Shown: in pieces, positions 8,304 to 16,236 of the stretch | Numbering within the stretch: the first letter of the stretch is position 1 | Layout of the letters: each line of letters opens with the position of its first letter | DNA from: Siphonobacter aquaeclarae | GTDB lineage: Bacteria > Bacteroidota > Bacteroidia > Cytophagales > Spirosomataceae | DNA length: 64,000 nucleotides | NCBI RefSeq assembly: GCF_900103285.1 | Contig: NZ_FNGS01000008.1 | Location: forward strand, 287,501 to 351,500 | Direction of reading: 5' to 3' | The notes under the pieces: model-generated | Database searches by the model: none | Told to the model about the DNA's origin: nothing | What the model saw: the letters and a program-made list of their open reading frames with translations, nothing else | Made by a program: the position numbers and the translations under genes

Positions 8304-9113
8304 ATGAAAAACGAAGAAAGGAAACACCCCGTCGATGAGCTCTTTTCCCGGAAGTTACGGGAGCTGGAGTCGAAGCCCCGTCCGGAAGCCTGGACGAGGC
8401 TGGAGGGACGGCTGGCGCACCCGCCCCGGCGGATAGTCCCTGCCTGGGTGAAATACTCGGCGGCTGCGTCCGTGCTTCTTATTGCCGGGTGGTGGATGAT
8501 TCGTCCCGACGCGCCATCCGGCGCCGAAGTAGCGTCGGTTCCTTCTGTAAAGACAGCACCGGCCGGCCGCGTGGAAAAGCCGGTGGAAGAAGTTGCTCAA
8601 ACCGCAACGAAGGCCGCACAGCCTGAAAGCGTTGTGCCGGAAAAAGCGGGACGGCCGGCAGCTTCGCATAAAGAGGAGAAAGTCAGGTACCAACTGGATG
8701 CCGTTCCCCGGCGTACGGAGATGACGGCACAGCCTAAACGTGTCCTTCGCGCTGAAACACTGGAAAGCCGGCCGGTCGTGCAGGTCACGCCTGAGCCGGT
8801 GATTCGCCAGGAAGAAGTTGCCGTGAAGCCTGTTGAGTCTGTCAAACCGCTGGAGGCCGTCAAGCAGCCGGCCGCGGCCAGCCTGGCGAAGGCATCAGAG
8901 GAGAAAGTGTTCGTAGTAAATGTCACTGCGCCGAACTTGGGGGAAGCAGCAGGAAGCGAACCGGATACAACGGAAAAGCGGCCGAAGGGCAAGTTTCTCG
9001 CCCGGCTTGCCAAGGGCTGGAAACATATCCAGGATGGAGAGTGGAGCGAAGTAGGGCTGAAGAAAAAAGGCATTCTGGCCCGTGCCGAAGATAATCTGTT
9101 CAACAAACGGTGA
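8304..9113 (+). CDS. Single-pass membrane protein, possible anti-sigma factor
   Basis: 269 aa, start ATG at 8304, 1 bp after the sigma gene stop. The N-terminal 45 residues are charged and cytoplasmic (DELFSRKLRELES, PRPEAWTRLEGRL), one helix spans residues 47-66 (AWVKYSAAASVLLIAGWWMI), and the rest is a low-complexity Pro/Val/Glu/Lys-rich periplasmic region. The layout and neighbourhood fit an anti-sigma factor, but no named anti-sigma domain is visible. The C-terminus (LARLAKGWKHIQDGEWSEVGLKKKG) is basic and may contact other envelope parts. Confidence 0.68.
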   Translation: MKNEERKHPVDELFSRKLRELESKPRPEAWTRLEGRLAHPPRRIVPAWVKYSAAASVLLIAGWWMIRPDAPSGAEVASVPSVKTAPAGRVEKPVEEVAQTATKAAQPESVVPEKAGRPAASHKEEKVRYQLDAVPRRTEMTAQPKRVLRAETLESRPVVQVTPEPVIRQEEVAVKPVESVKPLEAVKQPAAASLAKASEEKVFVVNVTAPNLGEAAGSEPDTTEKRPKGKFLARLAKGWKHIQDGEWSEVGLKKKGILARAEDNLFNKR

Positions 9114-9141
9114 GACAACCATCTCTTTTTCTTACTAAGTT

Positions 9142-10143
9142 ATGAAAGCAGTATTTGCAACCCTGCTGGCCGTTATCGGATCGCTGGGTATCGCTTCGGC
9201 GAAGACGACCGACATGAAACGGGATTCAGTGATTGTCGTCATGGGAGACAAGTCGAGAATCATCATCTACGGGGAGAACAAGGAAGAGCTGAAGAAGCTG
9301 ATGAAGTACGACATCAATCGCCTCCTGAAAGATGTGGGAGCGAAGATTGACTCAACTTCGGAGCAGGGGACGACCAAAATCGTTCTGGGAGAGATGGACG
9401 GTACGAAGTATGCCGCGAAACAAAACGCATCCATACGCATCACGCGGAAAGGTATTGAGATTGAAACGGCAAATACTGATTCGACGGGTAACAAATCTGT
9501 AAAGCGTTTGCGTCCGTCGCGGCCATGGTATAAAAACGATCAGGACAATTTTGTTCTTTCGCTTGGCTTGAATGTATACGGAAAGAACGACGGAGGCAGC
9601 CAGTATGCCGACCCGAACCTGTACGACCTGCGCCCGCTGGGCTCACGCTATGTTTCGTTGGGTTTCTACCGGAATCCGGCGATTATCCCGGGGCAGAATG
9701 TAGCGCTTCGATTAAAACTGGGGTTCGATTTTTCCTGGTACAACCTGATGTTTGAAGGCAACAATGTAGCTACCAAAGGGCCGGATCGCATCGAGTTTCC
9801 GGAAAGCACTACTCCGCTGAAAAAGAGCAAACTGACGGCCTGTTATTTCAATATTCCGGTAATGCCGACAATCGCTTTCCGGAAGGGTATTGTTTCACAT
9901 ATTGCCATCGGAGGTTATGCGGGGTACCGGATCGACAGCTACACCAAAACCAAGACCGAAGGCGGCAAGAAGGACCACAAACACGCCGGCTACTGGCTGG
10001 AGAATTTCCGGTATGGAGTAGGGGCGGAGCTTGGTTTCCGGAACTCGGTGGATTTGTTTGTACAATACGACCTCAACAAGCTCTACCAGGCTAACCGCGG
10101 CCCGGAAGTGCAGATGGTGAGTTTCGGCGTCCGGTTTAATTGA
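9142..10143 (+). CDS. Outer-membrane beta-barrel protein
   Basis: 333 aa. Signal peptide MKAVFATLLAVIGSLGIASA, a polar domain to about residue 125, then alternating aromatic and polar strands ending in MVSFGVRFN, the terminal aromatic pattern of outer-membrane barrels. It resembles the porin-like outer membrane beta-barrel families common in Bacteroidota. It is 28 bp after the putative anti-sigma gene and ends at a strong terminator, so the three genes form one unit. No substrate is evident. Confidence 0.78.
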   Translation: MKAVFATLLAVIGSLGIASAKTTDMKRDSVIVVMGDKSRIIIYGENKEELKKLMKYDINRLLKDVGAKIDSTSEQGTTKIVLGEMDGTKYAAKQNASIRITRKGIEIETANTDSTGNKSVKRLRPSRPWYKNDQDNFVLSLGLNVYGKNDGGSQYADPNLYDLRPLGSRYVSLGFYRNPAIIPGQNVALRLKLGFDFSWYNLMFEGNNVATKGPDRIEFPESTTPLKKSKLTACYFNIPVMPTIAFRKGIVSHIAIGGYAGYRIDSYTKTKTEGGKKDHKHAGYWLENFRYGVGAELGFRNSVDLFVQYDLNKLYQANRGPEVQMVSFGVRFN

Positions 10144-10155
10144 GATTTTGCTGAA

Positions 10156-10190
10156 AGCGGGCCGTCCGGAGGGGCGGCCCGCTTTTTTTT
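10156..10190 (+). terminator. Rho-independent terminator after the barrel gene
   Basis: A perfect 9-bp GC-rich stem (AGCGGGCCG at 10156-10164 with 10175-10183) and eight T. It insulates the tRNA-tuf operon from upstream transcription. Confidence 0.92.
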
Positions 10191-10311
10191 GAAGAAATTT
10201 CTGTCGTACTGCAAAGTCGGAAATGTGATTGAACTGGTTGGTACTGAAATCATTAGGCTCGGATAGAAACAGGGGTATGGTTCATTCCAAAATATTTTTT
10301 TCACGAAGGTG

Positions 10312-10343
10312 TTGACAAGGGGCCCCAAACTGATATACCTTTG
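10312..10343 (+). promoter_or_regulatory. Promoter of the tRNA-Tyr/Gly/Thr-tuf operon
   Basis: TTGACA at 10312-10317 and TACCTTTG at 10336-10343 with 21 nt between the TTG and the -7 element, an exact Bacteroidota housekeeping promoter. The sequence after it is CGACTCC. The rest of 10191-10405 shows no gene. Confidence 0.88.
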
Positions 10344-10405
10344 CGACTCCAAAGCCGACGGTAATGGGAAAGTTCTCTGAAAAGAGTTTGAAATTTTAAC
10401 CATTT

Positions 10406-10488
10406 GGGGCGATACCAGAGTGGCCAAATGGGGCAGACTGTAAATCTGCTGGCGTATGCCTACGGTGGTTCGAATCCATCTCGCCCCA
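10406..10488 (+). tRNA. tRNA-Tyr (GTA)
   Basis: Acceptor arms GGGGCGA and TCGCCCC pair fully. The anticodon stem-loop CAGACTGTAAATCTG gives GTA, a long variable arm marks a class II tRNA, and the T-loop is GGTTCGAATCC. The CCA end is not encoded. Confidence 0.97.
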
Positions 10489-10530
10489 CAATTCAGGACG
10501 GATATCTTGCCGGTATCCGTCCCTGATCAT

Positions 10531-10603
10531 GCGGGCGTAGCTCAGTTGGTAGAGCGGCAGCCTTCCAAGCTGCAGGTCGCGGGTTCGAGCCTCGTCGCCC
10601 GCT
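10531..10603 (+). tRNA. tRNA-Gly (TCC)
   Basis: Acceptor arms GCGGGCG and CGCCCGC pair fully; the D-loop is AGCTCAGTTGGTAGAGC and the anticodon loop CTTCCAA gives TCC. The T-arm is GCGGGTTCGAGCCTCGT. CCA is not encoded. Confidence 0.97.
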
Positions 10604-10716
10604 CTCGAGTAGAGCAAGTCTTCATAGTTCTTTTAGGAGACAGCTTCCGATTTACGGCAACAGGCAGTTCGCTGCTTTTCCGTGAAATCCATCAGGCAAC
10701 TTGTAGTCAAGATTTT

Positions 10717-10788
<72 letters not shown>

Positions 10789-10835
10789 CTGAAACTTTCC
10801 GGCCTGAATTTGCCAGAGAGATCAGAATTGCGAAA

Positions 10836-10866
10836 TCCCTCTTCCGTTGTGGAGAGGGAATTTTTT
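10836..10866 (+). terminator. Weak terminator or attenuator between tRNA-Thr and tuf
   Basis: A stem of about 9 bp (10836-10844 with 10851-10859, one wobble) with a 6-nt loop and an ATTTTTTC tail. It probably reduces rather than blocks read-through into tuf, since I see no full promoter between it and tuf. Confidence 0.55.
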
Positions 10867-10950
10867 CGTAACGAAAGGTGCAAGTGACTCATCGCAGGTA
10901 ACTTTCATCCAAATAAAACCCAATAGCGAAACCGATAATTCTTTCAAACA

Positions 10951-12135
10951 ATGGCAAAAGAGACTTTTGACCGCTCGAAACCACACGTAAACATTGGTAC
11001 GATTGGTCACGTTGACCACGGTAAGACGACCCTGACTGCTGCCATCACGAAGGTTCTTTCTGAAAAAGGTCTGGCAGAGAAAAGAGATTTCTCTCAAATC
11101 GACAATGCACCTGAAGAGCGTGAGCGTGGTATCACCATCAACACGGCACACGTCGAATACCAAACTGTGAATCGTCACTACGCGCACGTTGACTGCCCTG
11201 GTCACGCCGATTACGTGAAGAACATGGTTACGGGTGCTGCTCAGATGGACGGTGCCATCCTCGTGGTAGCTGCTACCGACGGTCCGATGCCCCAGACGCG
11301 TGAGCACATCCTTCTCGCCCGTCAGGTTGGTGTACCCCAGCTGGTAGTGTTCATGAACAAGGTTGACATGGTTGACGATCCCGAGCTTCTCGAACTCGTC
11401 GAAATGGAAATCCGTGACCTCCTGAGCTTCTACCAATTCGACGGCGACAACATTCCGGTTATCCAGGGTTCTGCACTGGGTGGTCTGAACGGCGAGCCGA
11501 AGTGGGTTGAAACCATCGACAAACTGATGGAAGCAGTTGACTCATGGATCCCGACTCCTCCGCGTGAAACGGACAAGCCGTTCCTGATGCCGGTAGAAGA
11601 CGTGTTCTCTATCACGGGTCGTGGTACGGTAGCTACCGGCCGGATCGAAACAGGTGTTATCAACTCTGGTGACCCGGTTGAAATCCTCGGTATGGGTGCT
11701 GAAAACCTGAAGTCTACGGTAACGGGTGTGGAAATGTTCCGCAAGATCCTCGACCGCGGTGAAGCTGGTGACAACGTAGGTCTCCTCCTCCGTGGTATCG
11801 AAAAAACCGATATCCGTCGCGGTATGGTTATCTGTAAGCCCGGTTCTGTGAAGCCCCACAACCACTTCAAGGCTGAGGTGTATATCCTCTCCAAAGAAGA
11901 AGGTGGCCGTCACACGCCGTTCTTCAACAAGTACCGTCCCCAGTTCTACTTCCGTACCACGGACGTAACAGGCGAAATCAAACTTCCCGAGAACGTGGAA
12001 ATGGTTATGCCGGGTGACAACATTACGATCGACGTAACCCTGATCAACCCGATCGCTATGGATAAGGGTCTCCGTTTCGCTATCCGCGAAGGTGGCCGTA
12101 CCGTAGGTGCTGGTCAGGTAACGGAAATCCTCTAA
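10951..12135 (+). CDS. tuf: Elongation factor Tu
   Basis: GTPase that brings aminoacyl-tRNA to the ribosome; 394 aa, full length. Visible motifs are the P-loop GHVDHGKT (residues 19-26), the switch region [26 protein letters not shown], the NKVD specificity motif, and domains 2 and 3 ending in [14 protein letters not shown]. Codon use is strongly biased, as expected of a very highly expressed gene. It sits after three tRNA genes and ends at a terminator, so it appears to be transcribed apart from tRNA-Trp-secE-nusG. Confidence 0.99.
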   Translation: MAKETFDRSKPHVNIGTIGHVDHGKTTLTAAITKVLSEKGLAEKRDFSQIDNAPEERERGITINTAHVEYQTVNRHYAHVDCPGHADYVKNMVTGAAQMDGAILVVAATDGPMPQTREHILLARQVGVPQLVVFMNKVDMVDDPELLELVEMEIRDLLSFYQFDGDNIPVIQGSALGGLNGEPKWVETIDKLMEAVDSWIPTPPRETDKPFLMPVEDVFSITGRGTVATGRIETGVINSGDPVEILGMGAENLKSTVTGVEMFRKILDRGEAGDNVGLLLRGIEKTDIRRGMVICKPGSVKPHNHFKAEVYILSKEEGGRHTPFFNKYRPQFYFRTTDVTGEIKLPENVEMVMPGDNITIDVTLINPIAMDKGLRFAIREGGRTVGAGQVTEIL

Positions 12136-12160
12136 TCAGGATTCTCTGATATACCTTTCT

Positions 12161-12196
12161 AAAGAGGCTGTTTCATTCGTGAGACAGCCTCTTTGA
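12161..12196 (+). terminator. Terminator after tuf
   Basis: A perfect 11-bp stem (AAAGAGGCTGT at 12161-12171 with 12184-12194) and a 12-nt loop. The descending arm ends in CTTTG rather than a long T-run. Confidence 0.75.
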
Positions 12197-12219
12197 TTGT
12201 TAGAAACGACCGTACGCTT

Positions 12220-12288
12220 TTTCTGTGAAGTCTGTGTATTCTGTGAGAAATAAAATTATTCTCACAGAATACACAGACTTCACAGAAA
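12220..12288. repeat. Perfect 30-bp inverted repeat made of short degenerate words
   Basis: Arms 12220-12249 and 12259-12288 are exact reverse complements around a 9-nt AT-rich loop. Each arm is itself a run of related words: TTCTGTGAAG, TCTGTGTA, TTCTGTGAGA. It lies between the tuf terminator and the tRNA-Trp promoter. It is far longer than a terminator needs and has no T-run. It resembles the other word-type palindromes at 12503, 12804 and 55121. Confidence 0.85.
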
Positions 12289-12366
12289 GCTAGCCGGAAG
12301 AAGGGGTAGCGGAGCCGGGTGTAGGAAGAGGGGCTAAAAAATATCTGAAAAAAGTTGAACGTTTTA

Positions 12367-12397
12367 TTTGATCTGACTCGTTCAAACGCTATTTTTG
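12367..12397 (+). promoter_or_regulatory. Promoter of the tRNA-Trp-secE-nusG-rpl operon
   Basis: TTTG at 12367-12370 and TATTTTTG at 12390-12397 with a 19-nt spacer, then CAGTCCC. A 7-bp inverted repeat (TTGAACG at 12355-12361, CGTTCAA at 12380-12386) brackets the spacer and might bind a regulator. Confidence 0.82.
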
Positions 12398-12423
12398 CAG
12401 TCCCAAATCGAGTATTAAAGTAC

Positions 12424-12494
12424 ACGGGCATAGTATAAGGGTAGTACAGAGGTCTCCAAAACCTTCGGTCTGGGTTCGAATCCTGGTGCCCGTG
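12424..12494 (+). tRNA. tRNA-Trp (CCA)
   Basis: Acceptor ACGGGCA pairs with TGCCCGT, discriminator G. The anticodon arm has the loop CTCCAAA, giving CCA, and the T-arm is CTGGGTTCGAATCCTGG. CCA is not encoded. It is the first gene of the operon leading to secE. Confidence 0.97.
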
Positions 12495-12502
12495 CAGTGA
12501 AT

Positions 12503-12572
12503 TTCAGGTTTAAGGTTTAAAAGGAAGTTGGCTTCCAGTGGAGGCCGGCGCGTTTTAAACTTTAAACCTGAA
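12503..12572. repeat. Inverted repeat in the secE leader
   Basis: The 20-bp arms 12503-12522 and 12553-12572 match at 19 of 20 positions. The arm is built from GGTTTAA words. An inner hairpin (GGAAG, TTGG, CTTCC at 12523-12536) makes the structure nested. It starts 8 bp after tRNA-Trp and ends 18 bp before the secE ATG, so it may separate the tRNA from the mRNA or shape secE translation. Confidence 0.8.
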
Positions 12573-12590
12573 GAGTTTAAACCAGAAACA

Positions 12591-12785
12591 ATGGAAAAGG
12601 TCACGTCTTTGTTCAAGGCCTCCTGGGAGGAAGTTACGCAGCATATTACCTGGCCTCCTTTCAAGGAGCTGCAATCCAGCTCCTGGCTGGTGTTGATCGC
12701 ATCACTGATCTTTGCCCTGGTGGTAGGTCTGATGGACGCCGGTTTCCAGAATGTATTGAACGCTTTCTACAGTCTCTCCAAGTAA
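12591..12785 (+). CDS. secE: Preprotein translocase subunit SecE
   Basis: 64 aa single-TM form of SecE, which clamps SecY in the Sec translocon. It has the amphipathic region KASWEEVTQHITWPPFKEL and one membrane helix (WLVLIASLIFALVVGLMDAGF). The start is the ATG at 12591; upstream in-frame codons fall in the inverted repeat. Position between tRNA-Trp and nusG is conserved. Confidence 0.95.
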   Translation: MEKVTSLFKASWEEVTQHITWPPFKELQSSSWLVLIASLIFALVVGLMDAGFQNVLNAFYSLSK

Positions 12786-12803
12786 GCTGAGTAGCTGTTT
12801 CGT

Positions 12804-12859
12804 GTTTTGAGTTTCGCGCCCGGTGTGCGGTTCAAAACGCAGGACTCCCAACTCAAAAC
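12804..12859. repeat. Inverted repeat between secE and nusG
   Basis: The 10-bp arms GTTTTGAGTT (12804-12813) and AACTCAAAAC (12850-12859) are exact complements. The interior has a related word (TTCAAAACG) and a small TGCG/CGCA stem at 12826-12841. It ends 11 bp before the nusG ATG. Same style as the repeats at 12220, 12503 and 55121. Confidence 0.7.
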
Positions 12860-12870
12860 GTCAAAGAATT

Positions 12871-13434
12871 ATGAGCAACGTGAATTGGTATGTTTTGCGG
12901 GCTGTGTCAGGGCAGGAGAAGAAGGTGAAGTCCTATCTGGAAAACGAAGTAGCCAGACAGGGACTGACCGAATCGGTACCGCAGATTCTGATTCCGACGG
13001 AGAAGATCGTGGAGATGCGTAACGGAAAGAAGCGGATTCGCGAGAAGGCTTTTTTTCCGGGGTATATCATGATTTCAGCCGATTTGTCCAACGGAGAAGT
13101 CATGCACTTGATCACCAGTATGCCGGGCGTAATCGGCTTTCTGGGCAGTAATGACAAGGACAAAAATGCGGCGAAAATACCCGTACCCCTCCGGGCTTCT
13201 GAAGTAAAGCGGATGCTGGGTCAGGTGGACGAGGTCGTAGAAGAAGCGGCTGTCGCTTCGGTATCCTTCCTCAAGGGTGAATCGATCAAGGTAATGGACG
13301 GCCCGTTCAGCGGCTTCTCCGGTACGATCGAGGAAATTTTCGACGATAAGAAAAAGCTCCAGGTGACCGTCAAAATCTTCGGACGGAATACACCGGTAGA
13401 ATTGAGCTACGCTCAGGTAGAAAAAGAAAGCTAG
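12871..13434 (+). CDS. nusG: Transcription termination/antitermination protein NusG
   Basis: 187 aa RNA polymerase-binding factor. The NGN domain starts at NWYVLRAVSGQEKKVKSYL and includes REKAFFPGYIMI and PGVIGFLG. The C-terminal KOW domain is DGPFSGFSGTIEEIF. The ATG at 12871 follows the inverted repeat; the frame extends upstream into it but those codons are not NusG-like. Confidence 0.97.
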   Translation: MSNVNWYVLRAVSGQEKKVKSYLENEVARQGLTESVPQILIPTEKIVEMRNGKKRIREKAFFPGYIMISADLSNGEVMHLITSMPGVIGFLGSNDKDKNAAKIPVPLRASEVKRMLGQVDEVVEEAAVASVSFLKGESIKVMDGPFSGFSGTIEEIFDDKKKLQVTVKIFGRNTPVELSYAQVEKES

Positions 13435-13560
13435 TACAGACTCCGTTGAGTGAGCTTCGGAGTAGCAGGCAAATCCGGCTTCCACAGAATTGTCTCGTTG
13501 TACCGCTTCTTTCGATAGATGCAACAGGGCTGCCCGGCAGCCTCAAATTTTATCCAAACA

Positions 13561-14004
13561 ATGGCTAAGCAAATCACTGGATACGTTAAACTGCAGGTGA
13601 AAGGTGGTCAGGCAAACCCGTCGCCCCCGATCGGTCCGGCGCTGGGTTCCAAGGGTCTGAACATCATGGAATTCTGCAAGCAGTTCAACGCCCGTTCCCA
13701 AGACAAAATGGGTCAGGTGCTGCCGGTCTTGATTACGTACTACTCGGACAAATCGTTCGATTTCGTTATCAAGACTCCTCCGGCTGCCAACCTGCTGCTG
13801 GAAGCTGCAAAGGTGAAACTGGGTTCTGCCCAGCCTAACCTGAAGAAAGTAGGCTCCGTCAGCTGGGACCAGATCCGTACCATCGCCGAAATCAAAATGC
13901 CGGATCTCAACTGCTTCACCATCGAAGCAGCGATGAAGATGGTTGCCGGTACTGCCCGTTCTATGGGGATCACCGTTTCCGGTACCGCCCCCTGGCAGGC
14001 TTAA
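13561..14004 (+). CDS. rplK: Ribosomal protein L11 (uL11)
   Basis: 147 aa, binds the GTPase-associated region of 23S rRNA. N-terminal [25 protein letters not shown] and the rRNA-binding C-terminal domain ([27 protein letters not shown]) are intact. The frame is open upstream to 13519, but the ATG at 13561 is the family start. The 126-bp gap from nusG holds two small hairpins (ACTCCG/CGGAGT near 13440 and GGCTGC/GCAGCC near 13524) and no terminator. Confidence 0.98.
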   Translation: MAKQITGYVKLQVKGGQANPSPPIGPALGSKGLNIMEFCKQFNARSQDKMGQVLPVLITYYSDKSFDFVIKTPPAANLLLEAAKVKLGSAQPNLKKVGSVSWDQIRTIAEIKMPDLNCFTIEAAMKMVAGTARSMGITVSGTAPWQA

Positions 14005-14082
14005 TTTTTCGCAAACGGGGGAGAACAAGGGGTGATCGTTTGATCACGTACGTTCGTCACTTACCCCAAAAACACCATTCCA

Positions 14083-14781
14083 ATGGCGAAGTTAACCAAG
14101 AAGCAAAAAGAAGCGCGCGCCAAGTTTGATCAGGCAGCCGCGTATGACCTGGAAAAGGCAGCTTCCATTCTGAAGGAAATCTCTTACACCAAGTTCGACG
14201 CATCTGTTGATATCGATGTTCGTCTCGGCGTAGACCCCCGTAAGGCAGACCAGATGGTCCGTGGCGTTGTTGCCCTGCCGCACGGAACCGGGAAAGATGT
14301 CCGTGTTCTCGTTCTCTGTACACCTGACAAGGTAGAAGAAGCCAAGGCTGCCGGAGCCGACCACGTCGGTCTCGATGATTATATCGAGAAAATCATGGCA
14401 GGCTGGACTGATATCGACGTGATCATCACCATGCCGACCGTAATGGCAAAAATCGGCCGTCTGGGTAAAATCCTCGGTCCCCGCGGATTGATGCCCAACC
14501 CGAAGTCTGGTACGGTAACACTGGAAGTAGGTAATGCGGTGAAGGAAGTGAAGGCTGGTAAGATCGATTTCAAAGTCGACAAGACCGGTATCATTCACAC
14601 TTCTATCGGTAAAGTTTCTTTTGAACCGGGTAAACTGGCTGAAAACGCGCAGGAGGTAATCAACACCCTCATGAAGCTGAAGCCGTCCTCGGCAAAAGGT
14701 ACCTATGTGAAGAGCATCTTCCTGTCAAGTACCATGAGCCCGAGTGTGCAAATTGATAAAAACACTGTAAACGGTCTGTAA
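14083..14781 (+). CDS. rplA: Ribosomal protein L1 (uL1)
   Basis: 232 aa, full length. It has the L1 signature [23 protein letters not shown] and the C-terminal [20 protein letters not shown] type segment. L1 forms the ribosomal stalk at the E site and in many bacteria represses its own operon by binding mRNA. It is 78 bp after rplK and 3 bp before rplJ. Confidence 0.98.
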   Translation: MAKLTKKQKEARAKFDQAAAYDLEKAASILKEISYTKFDASVDIDVRLGVDPRKADQMVRGVVALPHGTGKDVRVLVLCTPDKVEEAKAAGADHVGLDDYIEKIMAGWTDIDVIITMPTVMAKIGRLGKILGPRGLMPNPKSGTVTLEVGNAVKEVKAGKIDFKVDKTGIIHTSIGKVSFEPGKLAENAQEVINTLMKLKPSSAKGTYVKSIFLSSTMSPSVQIDKNTVNGL

Positions 14782-14784
14782 GTC

Positions 14785-15321
14785 ATGACAAGAGAAGAAA
14801 AAGGTGTGATCATCGAGGAGCTGGCTGAAAAGTTCAAGACCACTCCGTATTTCTATATTACCGATGCAGGCGGCATGTCCGTTGCGCAGACGAACGATCT
14901 TCGCAGAAAATGCTTCCAGGCCGGAATCGAGTACCGTGTTGTAAAAAACACCCTCATTGCGAAAGCACTCGAGCAACTCGACACCGACTACGTTGAATTC
15001 ACCGAGAATGTTCTCAAAGGATTCAGCGGCATCATGTTCCATCCGGAATCGGGTAAAGCTCCTGCCAAACTGATCAAGGACTTTATCAAGGAATCCGGAA
15101 AAGCCAACAAGCTCAAGTTCAAGGGTGCTTCTGTTGACTACAGCGTATTCATCGGCGAAGATCAGCTCGAAACGCTCCTCAACCTGAAGTCCAAGCAAGA
15201 ACTCGTCGGCGAAATCATCGGCCTTCTCCAGTCTCCCGCGAAGAACGTTATCAGCGGTCTTCAAGGTGGTGGAAACAAGATCGCCGGTATCCTCAAGACG
15301 CTCGGCGAGCGTCCCGAGTAA
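14785..15321 (+). CDS. rplJ: Ribosomal protein L10 (uL10)
   Basis: 178 aa. N-terminal rRNA-binding domain (EEKGVIIEELAEKFKTTPYFYITDAGGM, RRKCFQAGIEYRVVKNTLIAKAL) and a C-terminal helix (NKIAGILKTLGERPE) that anchors L7/L12 dimers. Only 3 bp separate it from rplA, so the two are probably translationally coupled. Confidence 0.97.
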   Translation: MTREEKGVIIEELAEKFKTTPYFYITDAGGMSVAQTNDLRRKCFQAGIEYRVVKNTLIAKALEQLDTDYVEFTENVLKGFSGIMFHPESGKAPAKLIKDFIKESGKANKLKFKGASVDYSVFIGEDQLETLLNLKSKQELVGEIIGLLQSPAKNVISGLQGGGNKIAGILKTLGERPE

Positions 15322-15432
15322 CCTTCGGTTCATTCGGCTCCGGCCGGGAACTGAACTCCGATTTGGCTTCCAAGCCTGAATATAAATCACTCTGTTTTTA
15401 ACTCATTTCGAAAAAATTTAACGAATAATAAA

Positions 15433-15816
15433 ATGGCAGATTTGAAAGCATTTGCTGAGCAGCTGGTAAACCTGACGGTTAAGGAAGTTAACGAACTCGC
15501 ACAAATCCTGAAGGATGAGTACGGTATCGAGCCTGCTGCTGCTGCTCCTGTAGTTGTAGCTGGTGGCGCTGCTGCTGGTGGTGATGCCCCGGCCGCTGAA
15601 GAAAAGACTTCTTTCGACGTAATCCTGAAGAGCCCCGGCGCTGGTAAGCTGCAAGTGGTGAAGGTTGTGAAAGATCTGACCGGTCTTGGCCTGAAAGAAG
15701 CGAAAGAACTGGTTGACGGTGCTCCGAAGCCGGTGAAAGAAGGCGTTACGAAAGACGAAGCTGAAGCACTGAAGAAAGCTCTCGAAGAGGCTGGTGCTGA
15801 AGTTGAAGTGAAGTAA
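15433..15816 (+). CDS. rplL: Ribosomal protein L7/L12 (bL12)
   Basis: 127 aa: N-terminal dimerisation helices ([28 protein letters not shown]), an Ala/Gly hinge (residues about 35-55) and the C-terminal domain with [34 protein letters not shown]. It recruits translation GTPases. The 111-bp gap after rplJ probably contains signals for its higher stoichiometry, but no promoter could be identified there. Confidence 0.98.
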   Translation: MADLKAFAEQLVNLTVKEVNELAQILKDEYGIEPAAAAPVVVAGGAAAGGDAPAAEEKTSFDVILKSPGAGKLQVVKVVKDLTGLGLKEAKELVDGAPKPVKEGVTKDEAEALKKALEEAGAEVEVK

Positions 15817-15845
15817 TTGCTTCCTTTCCGATTGCAAAGCAGAAT

Positions 15846-15873
15846 AGACCCAGTCTCCGGGCTGGGTCTTTCC
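15846..15873 (+). terminator. Attenuator between rplL and rpoB
   Basis: A perfect 8-bp stem (AGACCCAG with CTGGGTCT, 8-nt loop) followed only by TTCC. A partial terminator here is known in other bacteria and lets ribosomal protein mRNA exceed rpoBC mRNA. Confidence 0.7.
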
Positions 15874-16236
15874 TGCGTTCATACGGGAAGGCGATAGCAT
15901 ACACTTGCCGGTCGACGTAGTGTGCTGATTATCAGTATATGTGGCGACAGGTAGGGTAAGGAAGTCCGGATTTGAACAAAAAACGGATTTCCCGGGTTAT
16001 ACAAGTTGCGTGCCGGAATTTTCCTGTTTCCGGCCCACCGGATGAATCTCATCCGACAGGTTCTTACCCCAGGGGTTTATTTCCGAAACACGATTCCATT
16101 TCGTAGGGGAATCCAAGAGGGAAATACACCCGTCAACTACGAGGTACTCATTTGGGAAAGACGCTGTTACCGCTTTCCCGGCTTGGCATCACCCGATGTC
16201 AAATTGTCAAAATCGGACTATTAAAACCGTAGTGCC
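15874..16236 (+). other. Long rplL-rpoB intergenic leader
   Basis: 363 bp with no convincing gene. The 72-codon frame at 16006-16224 lacks family features and normal codon use. A 7-bp hairpin (GGGAAAG at 16154-16160 with CTTTCCC at 16173-16179) lies about 60 bp before rpoB. I could not find a promoter matching both elements. The region is probably the rpoB mRNA leader, a possible place for autoregulation. Confidence 0.5.

Noticed and set aside
12220..12288. CRISPR or transposon end
   Set aside because: Only one palindrome is present, without spacers, repeated units at regular distance, or a transposase gene nearby.
16006..16224. 72-codon frame in the rplL-rpoB gap
   Set aside because: No recognisable motif, codon use unlike neighbours; more likely part of the rpoB leader.
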